Origin: JADLHS01 sp964539515
GTDB lineage: Bacteria; Verrucomicrobiota; Verrucomicrobiia; Limisphaerales; JADLHS01
Assembly: GCA_964539515.1 (NCBI GenBank)
Contig: CAZIJO010000003.1
Location: 21,883 to 85,882 of the forward strand
Direction of reading: 5' to 3'
Length of the DNA: 64,000 nucleotides
Shown here: positions 57,878 to 64,000 of the stretch, in pieces
Position numbering within the stretch: the stretch's first letter is position 1
How the letters are laid out: each line of letters begins with the position of its first letter
Translations under genes and position numbers: made by a program
Notes under the pieces: model-generated
Told to the model about the DNA's origin: nothing
Database searches by the model: none
The model's input: the letters and a program-made list of their open reading frames with translations, nothing else

Positions 57878-59839
57878 TCAGGACTCTGGTGCGTTGAGCT
57901 TCGGATAGAAGCGATGTTGAAACGGGTAGCTCATCGCGATCGTCTCGATCAATACGGTGGTGCGCCAGTTGTTCTGCGCGAGGGCTTTCATGGCCTCATC
58001 AATAACACAGTCGTCAAATTTGTTCAATTCGCGTCCGAAAGCGAAGCCGGTCATTTTGCGGGCCAGGTGACGGATGATCTTCTCCTTGCGCGCCAAGAGC
58101 ACCTGTTTTAATCCAGCCGGACCTTCGTAGACCTCGCCCGAGGGCAGCGTCCCCTTGGTGTCCAGCGGCGTGCCTTGCAAATGGTCGCGCCAGCGGCCGA
58201 GGACATCATAGTTTTCGAGGCCAAAGCCGAGTGGATCCATCTTGTCGTGGCACGATGCGCATTCGGCCTTGAGGCGATGTTGCTCGAGCTGTTGCCGCAG
58301 GGAAAGACCGGCGGTCTCGGCGGCCCTCTCATTCAGTGCGGGCACATCCGGTGGCGGCGGTGGAATCTTTTCACCCAGCAACGCCTCGATCACCCAGCGT
58401 CCGCGCAAGACTGGACTGGTGCGCAATGGGAACGAAGTTGCCGCATGCACGGCGGCCATGCCCAGCAGGCCGCCGCGCCGGGCATCCGCCACTTCCACGA
58501 GTCGCAGCTCATTGCCCGTGACATCTGGAAGGCCATACAGATTCGCGAGCCGCTGGTTGGCAAAGGTGTAATTACTATCAAGCAGTTCGAGCAAGGATCG
58601 GTCCGCTTGAATTAGGTAATTGAAAAACGCCGTGACCTCACCTTTCATGGCCTGGGCGAGCGCAGGGTCGAACTCCGGATACTTCGTGGCGTCGGGCTTC
58701 ACCTCGCTGCCGAGCCGGTCCAGATCCAGCCATTGGAGGGCGAAGCGTTCGCCAAACGCGGCGGCTTTCGGATCTTTCAGCATTCGACGAATCTGCGCAC
58801 GATAAACATTGGTGTGGGCGAGGTGGCCCGCCTCGGCGAGCGCGAGCAGTTCTTCATCGGGCATCGAGGACCAAAGAAAATAGGACAGCTTGCTGGCGAG
58901 GGGAACATCCGCGAGCCGTTGGATCCCGTTGGTGGCGGGCTCGGGCTCCGCGAGGAATAGAAAGTGGGGCGAGATAAGCACGCCCTGAAGAGCTAGCCGT
59001 ACCGCAGCCGCGAAATTATCGCCCCGCCTGTTCGCCCGTGCATACAAACTGTGCAGGTCATTCACTTCCTCGCGGCTCACCGGTCGGCGCCAGGCGCGAC
59101 GGGCAAACGCGGCAATTACTTCCCGCGCGAACGTCTCCGATTTTTCGAACCAGCCCGGCGTGCGAAACAGGATGCGTTCGCGGGCCGAGCGCAATTCGCG
59201 GGCTTGTCCGCGGGGGCGATCCGGCAGGATCAACTGCGTGATTTGCTCGGCCGCCGCGAGATACTTCTCCACGTGAATGGAGGACGTGAACAGCGTGTCG
59301 CCGGTCGTGTCAAAGCCCTCGCCGCCGCCGCCGTCCGCGGGCAGCAGGTGTTCCAGTTGGAGGTCGAGTTCGACGCCGAAAAGATCGCGGATGGTGTTGA
59401 TGTATTCGGCGCGGTTAAGCCGCCGGCTCATTACGTAGCCGCGGTAGAAATTGGCCGTGCGGTCGGAAGCGATCTGATTGCAATCGGGCTTTTCGGGCTG
59501 GGGCAGTTGCCGGAGGAATCCCGTGAGTTTCTGGAACTGATTAAAGTCCAGCTCGCCGGACTTCTTGGGCGGCATCTCATAGGCCTGGACCTTCTCCAGC
59601 ACCGCCTGCCAGAGCTCCGGCTCGGTCTTGATCGCGTCGAAATTCTCGAACCGCTCGAGATTCAGGTCTCCCTTGGTCTGGGTCGCGTTGTGACACTCGT
59701 AGCATTTCTTCGCCATCAACGGGCGGATGTGCTTGGCGTAATCCTCCGCCAGTTCGGCGCGGCTGACGAGGGTGAAGCCCAAAAGGGCCGCAAATACTGT
59801 CGGCTTCACTCGTGACGCGAGTTTAAGGATGTGGATCAC
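57878..59839 (-). CDS. DUF1592-type cytochrome protein (DUF1587, DUF1595, DUF1592, DUF1588, DUF1585)
   Basis: 653 residues. Signal peptide, then a planctomycete-type cytochrome c module with KKCYECHNATQTKGDLNLER (heme site near residue 46). DUF1587 follows (SRRLNRAEYINTIRDLFGVE near 138), then DUF1595 (near 230), DUF1592 (LASKLSYFLWSSMPDEELLA near 317), DUF1588 with a second heme-like site (ECASCHDKMDPLGFGLENYD near 540) and DUF1585 at the end. Periplasmic. It precedes the DUF1552 gene and probably passes electrons from that partner to the respiratory chain. Confidence 0.9.
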   Translation of the reverse strand: MIHILKLASRVKPTVFAALLGFTLVSRAELAEDYAKHIRPLMAKKCYECHNATQTKGDLNLERFENFDAIKTEPELWQAVLEKVQAYEMPPKKSGELDFNQFQKLTGFLRQLPQPEKPDCNQIASDRTANFYRGYVMSRRLNRAEYINTIRDLFGVELDLQLEHLLPADGGGGEGFDTTGDTLFTSSIHVEKYLAAAEQITQLILPDRPRGQARELRSARERILFRTPGWFEKSETFAREVIAAFARRAWRRPVSREEVNDLHSLYARANRRGDNFAAAVRLALQGVLISPHFLFLAEPEPATNGIQRLADVPLASKLSYFLWSSMPDEELLALAEAGHLAHTNVYRAQIRRMLKDPKAAAFGERFALQWLDLDRLGSEVKPDATKYPEFDPALAQAMKGEVTAFFNYLIQADRSLLELLDSNYTFANQRLANLYGLPDVTGNELRLVEVADARRGGLLGMAAVHAATSFPLRTSPVLRGRWVIEALLGEKIPPPPPDVPALNERAAETAGLSLRQQLEQHRLKAECASCHDKMDPLGFGLENYDVLGRWRDHLQGTPLDTKGTLPSGEVYEGPAGLKQVLLARKEKIIRHLARKMTGFAFGRELNKFDDCVIDEAMKALAQNNWRTTVLIETIAMSYPFQHRFYPKLNAPES

Positions 59840-59923
59840 GAGCAGTTCCTGGGGCGCAAGCCGTGCTGAATATCCATTGCTGGAATCAGCGATCGCATCA
59901 GCGGGAGAAGGCAGCTCGGGGCG

Positions 59924-60649
59924 TTACTTTGCAAATTGCGCGTAGCGCTCGGCCACGAAGTCCCAATTCACAACGTTCCACCAGGCGGCGATGTAGTCCG
60001 CGCGCTTGTTCTGGTACTTCAAGTAGTAGGCGTGCTCCCAGACGTCCAAGCCGAGGAGGATTTGTGCACCCTGCGCCAGCGGACTGTCCTGGTTGGGTGT
60101 GGCGTGAATGGCGAGCTTGCCGTTCGAATAAGCCAACCACGCCCAACCGCTACCGAATTGGCCGAGCCCCGCCTTGCCCAAGGATTCCTTGAAGGCATTG
60201 AACCCGCCGAAGGATTTCTCGATGGCCCTGAGCAACTCACCCTTTGGCTCGCCGCCGCCGTTCTTTTTCATCATCTGCCAGAAGAGAGAATGGTTATAGT
60301 GTCCACCACCGTTATTGCGGACGGCAGTGCGGATTTTTTCCGGGAGGGCATTCAGATTCGCGACCATTTCTTCAACCGATTTTTTGCCCGCCGCGGGATG
60401 GTCTGCCACCGCCTTGTTCAAATTGGCCACGTAGGCAGCATGGTGTTTGTCGTGGTGAATCTCCATCGTGCGTGCGTCGATGTGGGGTTCGAGCGCGTCA
60501 AAGGCGTAGGGCAGCGGTGGTAACGTAAACGGGCCGGCGGGCGTGGCGGAGGCAACCGCGGGTGTGGTTTGGGCAATGGCGCCGGGCACGGTCGCGAAGG
60601 CGGCCGAAACGAGGGCAGTGGTTTTGAGGGCTTGACGACGGCTTATCAT
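59924..60649 (-). CDS. TAT-exported Fe/Mn superoxide dismutase
   Basis: 241 residues. A twin-arginine signal (ISRRQALKTTALVSAAFATV) is followed by an iron/manganese superoxide dismutase: LPYAFDALEPHIDARTMEIH near 47, with metal ligands at the first His of IHHDKHH, the His of YNHSLFW near 121, and Asp and His of DVWEHAYYLKY near 205. Length after signal removal is normal. Export points to defence against external superoxide. Metal choice cannot be set with confidence from sequence alone. A 279-base gap with no gene separates it from the divergent FGGY gene. Confidence 0.92.
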   Translation of the reverse strand: MISRRQALKTTALVSAAFATVPGAIAQTTPAVASATPAGPFTLPPLPYAFDALEPHIDARTMEIHHDKHHAAYVANLNKAVADHPAAGKKSVEEMVANLNALPEKIRTAVRNNGGGHYNHSLFWQMMKKNGGGEPKGELLRAIEKSFGGFNAFKESLGKAGLGQFGSGWAWLAYSNGKLAIHATPNQDSPLAQGAQILLGLDVWEHAYYLKYQNKRADYIAAWWNVVNWDFVAERYAQFAK

Positions 60650-60928
60650 ATTCGTTGTGGATTGAAAGTTTCTGGGGCGAAGCTAACACGAACGGTCGCG
60701 CCGAGGCAATTGTCCAGCTGGTTTATTTCTAGGAGGTCGTCCCTGTCACCCCCTGCCGGGAACATCGCGATTCCAAGATTATTGGCGGGCTGCCTGAATT
60801 CGGTACAAGCGGTGAGACAGGTCGGGGGAATGTCATGCATTCATTTCGCCAAAGCTTGCAATGTCGGGCCGGAATCACGACTGCGGTGCCGTGGCGTGGG
60901 CACAACATCTGCATGATCCACTGCGCTT

Positions 60929-62389
60929 ATGGAGAAGTATTATGTCGCTTGTGATTTTGGCGTGCGAACCAGTCGCATTCTGTTGGGTACCTTGCACAAT
61001 CAAACGCTCAAGGTGAATGAGTTGCGTCGGTTCAAAACCTCGGTCATCAGTGAGAAGAATTCTTTGCAATGGAACGTCCCCGAAATCTATCGCGAAACGC
61101 TGGCTGCGCTGACTGAATTGGGCGAGCAGGAGGTGGGGGTGGCGGGCGTGAGTTGCAGCTCGTGGGGCGGAGATTACATGTTGTTTGATTCGGACGGGGC
61201 CCTGTTGACACCCGTATTTCACCGTGCGGATCAACGGACTGCCGCCGGGATGAAGACGGTCCTGTCGAAGCTGCAGCCGGATACCATTTATGAAGAAGCC
61301 GGGGTGCAAAGCCGGCCCGGTTGCACTTTGTTTCAGTTGGGCGCGGAAGGTTCCCGCCGGCTTAAACGGGGCAATCATCTGCTGCCATTTGCTGATGGGT
61401 TCAACCATCTGCTCGGAGGCGACCGTAGCGCGGAATTATCTTCAGCGAGCACAACCCAGCTTCTGAATCCGGCCACGCAAACCTGGTCGAAGCCGTTGGC
61501 GAGCCGCTTAGGGCTGGCCATGGAGTTGTTACCGAACCTTGTTTCTCCAGGCACGAAGCTCGGCCGGCTGCGGCCCGACCTGATAAAACAGACGCGGCTC
61601 GAGGATGCGACAGTGATTGCTTCGTGTTCGAACGAACTTTCAGCCGCCTTGGCTGGCCTGCCGCTCGGACATGGCAAGGATTGGGCCTACATGCGGGTCG
61701 GCAGCGAATCGCTCATCGGGACGCAAGTGCCCGCACCCCTAATGAGTAAAGCGGCGCAGGAACTGGGTTACTCAAATGAAATCTGTCTGGATGGGACGAC
61801 CAATCTCTACAAGCCCACTTTAGGCCTCGAATTGCTGGAGGATTGCCGGCGGTTTTGGATCGCCCAGGACCGCGAACTATCGGACGACGTCCTGCTTCAT
61901 CTCGCGACCACTTCACCCGCGTTCGAATGCCTGATCAACCTTGCCGATCCCCGCTTTGCGGAGCCGGGTGATCTCCCCTTGAAGGTTCAAGCTTTTTGTC
62001 GCGAGACGGGCCAGGAGATTCCCCGCAAACCCGGGCAGATTATCCGGTGTGTGCTGGAAAGCCTCGCGTTGGAGTATCGCAAGGAGTTTCTTCTGCTTGA
62101 ACAGTTGACCGGCAGCAAATTCACCCGGCTCTACTTGTTCGGTGGGGCGGAAAATGGACTTCTCAATCACTTCATTGTCAACGCGCTGCAAGTGCCGGTC
62201 ATCCTCACTTCCCCGGACAGTGGCGCGATCGGCAACGTGCTCGTGCAAACGTTGGCTTTGCGGCATATCCCGTCGCTGGGCGAAGCCCGGGAGATTCTAC
62301 GCAATTCCATCAAGACTCAAGCGATTGTGCCGCATCCGGCCTCGTGGGAAATGGTTGCGAATCGGATGGCGGAACTGGTGGCAAGTTAG
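60929..62389 (+). CDS. Rhamnulokinase-like FGGY protein with altered active site
   Basis: 486 residues of the FGGY carbohydrate kinase fold. It has an N-terminal ACDFGVRTSRILLGTLHN, the sugar motif HRADQRTAAGM near 97, and TRLYLFGGAENGLLNHFIVN near 402, close to rhamnulokinase. The catalytic region that reads ASHDTASA in RhaB is SCSNELSAAL here, replacing the general-base aspartate by glutamate in my alignment. The SSGTWSL nucleotide loop reads RVGSESL. The N-terminal phosphate loop is also changed. Kinase activity is doubtful. No rhamnose isomerase or aldolase gene is in the window. Confidence 0.78.
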   Translation: MEKYYVACDFGVRTSRILLGTLHNQTLKVNELRRFKTSVISEKNSLQWNVPEIYRETLAALTELGEQEVGVAGVSCSSWGGDYMLFDSDGALLTPVFHRADQRTAAGMKTVLSKLQPDTIYEEAGVQSRPGCTLFQLGAEGSRRLKRGNHLLPFADGFNHLLGGDRSAELSSASTTQLLNPATQTWSKPLASRLGLAMELLPNLVSPGTKLGRLRPDLIKQTRLEDATVIASCSNELSAALAGLPLGHGKDWAYMRVGSESLIGTQVPAPLMSKAAQELGYSNEICLDGTTNLYKPTLGLELLEDCRRFWIAQDRELSDDVLLHLATTSPAFECLINLADPRFAEPGDLPLKVQAFCRETGQEIPRKPGQIIRCVLESLALEYRKEFLLLEQLTGSKFTRLYLFGGAENGLLNHFIVNALQVPVILTSPDSGAIGNVLVQTLALRHIPSLGEAREILRNSIKTQAIVPHPASWEMVANRMAELVAS

Positions 62390-62442
62390 CAATTCGGTTC
62401 AGTTAATTGAGCGCTAACAGTACGGCCCTGGCTACGGGCTGG

Positions 62443-62868
62443 CTACGATCGCTTCTCGTCGGCATCAATGAAGTCTACAAAGTTTTTGAGATCATCGCGG
62501 TGGCTTAACCCGGCCTGGGCTTTGCGCATTTTCAACCGGGCGATGCCTTCTGCATCATCGGCCTTGGGGTAATCGAGCATGCTGGCCAGCAACGCGGCTT
62601 TGTCGGTCGGAGACTTTCTAACGTGGTGGAGAACCCAATCGCACACCTCGCCGTCGCTGACTGTTTCTTTCACCACCGCGATCATCTGCTCGTGGGTCAC
62701 GCCTGCCGCCTTCAGCCAGGCACCATCAAAGCCTTTGCCGAAGTTGTTCTGGTAGTCAGCGTGGAGTTTTCCGGCCAGATGCAGCCGGATCTTATCCACG
62801 TAACGCGGCAAATGCGGCCAGCCGTTCATGGTTTCGCGGGGACTGCGGGGATAAATTATTTCACTCAT
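62443..62868 (-). CDS. DUF5069 family protein
   Basis: 141 residues beginning MSEIIYPRSPRETMNGWPHL, then PRYVDKIRLHLAGKLHADYQ, and FGKGFDGAWLKAAGVT, the DUF5069 pattern. Soluble, probably cytoplasmic, function unknown. ATG 62868 is used because it gives the family N-terminus; the frame stays open 12 codons further. Confidence 0.82.
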   Translation of the reverse strand: MSEIIYPRSPRETMNGWPHLPRYVDKIRLHLAGKLHADYQNNFGKGFDGAWLKAAGVTHEQMIAVVKETVSDGEVCDWVLHHVRKSPTDKAALLASMLDYPKADDAEGIARLKMRKAQAGLSHRDDLKNFVDFIDADEKRS

Positions 62869-62985
62869 GGGTGGAATGATTGGCCGGCTGGCGGGCGGTG
62901 TCAACCGTTGCCCGCTGAATGCCAGGAAAGCAAAAAAGCGTGAGATTCTGACGCTTGCTCGCGATCCGGACCAACTCCGTCCCGG

Positions 62986-64000
62986 TTAGGGATTGTCGGT
63001 AGCGGAAAGTAGCTTCAAACCGCGCCGCAGGTCATCCTGGCGCAGGCCAATCTGTTCAACGGGAATGCGTCGGAATCCCAGAGCCCAGGCTGGCGAATCT
63101 TTCTTCAGCTTGAAGTCCACCGCGCGCCACTTGTCATCTGGCAAGGATTTGAGACTTGAGGCGGCGTTGGTAAGATTGTTTTCAAGTTGGAACAAGCGAG
63201 CCGTGGCATGCCAGCCGATATCCAGCCATTTGCCGACGCAGATATTGCGGGCAATCACGTTGTCCTCCGGCGGCACCCCTTTGAACGCCCCGCCGGTGAT
63301 CGCTGGACCTTGGGGCGGACCGTAATAGCGGTCGAGCGATTTCATTTCCGGATATCGCTCACGATAGAGCGCCAGGGGCACGTCACCCAGCCGCTTCCGC
63401 ATGGTGTCGTCCACCATGTTGTGCCAGACAGTTGACGGGTCAAGGCCACGGCCATCCGCGCGCACGGCTGGGTCGCAGTCCACAAACAAGTTGTTCTCCA
63501 CGCGATGATCCCGGCCCCCGCCGATGAACATGGCCCAGTGAACCTTGTAAAACACATTGCCGAACACCTCCGTGCCGCTCACGCAGTCGTCCATATAGAC
63601 ACCCATGGAACCCATGCCGACTCCGCCGGTGTGATGGATGAAATTGTGGCGAATTTTGTTTCCGCGAAATGTGTAGTCGCGGCCGGTATAGATCGCCCCC
63701 ACGTCGCCGGTCTCCAGCGCGATGTGATGAATCTCGTTGAACTCCATCACATGGTCGTTTCCCCAGTAGAGGATCGCACAGTGGGGGTGGTCGTGGATGA
63801 GGTTGTGTGCCGCACGCAAACCGACGCCGGTCATCGCCACCGCCGGCACGTAGCATTTGGACCAGCGGCCCAATCTTTGGAAATGACAGTTTTCAACAAA
63901 ATGGCCACCGGGCATAAGGGTTTGTCGGTCCCCGCCCGTCAACGACACGCCGCTGTCGCCGGTGTCCGATATGTCGCTGCTGACCACGGCATGGCCGGTG
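62986..64000 (-). CDS. Right-handed parallel beta-helix protein (5' end outside window)
   Basis: At least 338 residues; the frame is open to the window edge, so the N-terminus and any signal peptide are missing. Repeated short strands with GN, EFN and ENN turns (HVMEFNEIHHIALETGDVGA, GNKIRHNFIHHTGGVGMGSM, VENNLFVDCDP) are typical of polysaccharide-lyase or glycosidase-type beta-helices. The C-terminal 80 residues leave the helix and resemble the tail of secreted right-handed beta-helix proteins that act on plant or algal polysaccharides. Substrate unknown. Confidence 0.8.
   Translation of the reverse strand, partial: TGHAVVSSDISDTGDSGVSLTGGDRQTLMPGGHFVENCHFQRLGRWSKCYVPAVAMTGVGLRAAHNLIHDHPHCAILYWGNDHVMEFNEIHHIALETGDVGAIYTGRDYTFRGNKIRHNFIHHTGGVGMGSMGVYMDDCVSGTEVFGNVFYKVHWAMFIGGGRDHRVENNLFVDCDPAVRADGRGLDPSTVWHNMVDDTMRKRLGDVPLALYRERYPEMKSLDRYYGPPQGPAITGGAFKGVPPEDNVIARNICVGKWLDIGWHATARLFQLENNLTNAASSLKSLPDDKWRAVDFKLKKDSPAWALGFRRIPVEQIGLRQDDLRRGLKLLSATDNP

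Noticed and set aside
1..64000. Search by eye for tRNA, rRNA, tmRNA, riboswitches, integrases and transposases
   Set aside because: Nothing convincing was seen. A computed scan (tRNAscan-SE, Infernal) would be decisive; absence here is only by inspection.

Overview
The window reads as chromosomal DNA of a Verrucomicrobiota bacterium, most likely the Limisphaerales/Pedosphaerales side (old subdivision 3). This is inferred from gene content, not from a marker gene. It is GC-rich. It carries an alternative complex III operon, a DUF1552/DUF1592 cytochrome pair, an ECF sigma factor with a membrane-anchored tail, GYF-domain membrane proteins, a BspA-type leucine-rich-repeat protein, TAT-exported oxidoreductases and pseudopilin-like proteins. 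I found no tRNA, rRNA, CRISPR array, transposase or phage gene.

Layout. (1) 1-8.2 kb: a truncated secreted protein, a minus-strand run (GYF/DUF4190, DUF2752, GYF membrane protein, small membrane protein, pterin carbinolamine dehydratase, galactokinase-like GHMP kinase), a TAT-exported Gfo/Idh/MocA oxidoreductase and an LRR protein. (2) 8.6-20 kb: a tightly coupled respiratory operon, ActABCDEF followed by a small membrane protein, a CcoN-like protein, a CcoO-like cytochrome and a second cytochrome c. The CcoN-like protein appears to have lost all heme and copper ligands. The CcoO-like protein carries an extra domain resembling the ribosomal protein bL12 C-terminal domain. (3) 20-22.1 kb: queG and aroK among several families of palindromic intergenic repeats.

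(4) 22.1-45.1 kb is a sulfur-assimilation region. A divergent Rrf2 regulator with an IscR-like cysteine cluster faces a promoter that contains a perfect inverted repeat. The operon behind it encodes a DUF2292 protein, an OprO/P-type porin, two sulfate-binding proteins, three tandem AspA/AstE-like proteins whose zinc sites decay from copy to copy, and CysK. The sulfate permease genes cysT, cysW and cysA lie about 12 kb further on. Between the two halves is a block of two secreted proteins, a two-partner secretion pair (a three-POTRA TpsB and a haemagglutinin-type TpsA) and an ExbB-ExbD-TonB-ExbD energizer. This intercalation may be accidental or may mark one functional acquisition system.

(5) 45.2-64 kb: pseudopilin-like proteins, an HDAC-family deacetylase, an S1/P1 nuclease, DUF423, a zinc-ribbon/PQQ-propeller membrane protein, a deoxyhypusine-synthase-like protein, the tailed sigma factor with its partner, a hydroxypyruvate-isomerase-like protein, the DUF1552/DUF1592 pair, a TAT-exported superoxide dismutase, a divergent FGGY kinase, DUF5069 and a truncated beta-helix protein.

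The best candidates for something undescribed are the ligand-free CcoN-like/CcoO-like module behind alternative complex III, and the degenerating AspA/AstE triplet inside the sulfur operon. All family assignments were made by eye from motifs; no database search was run.
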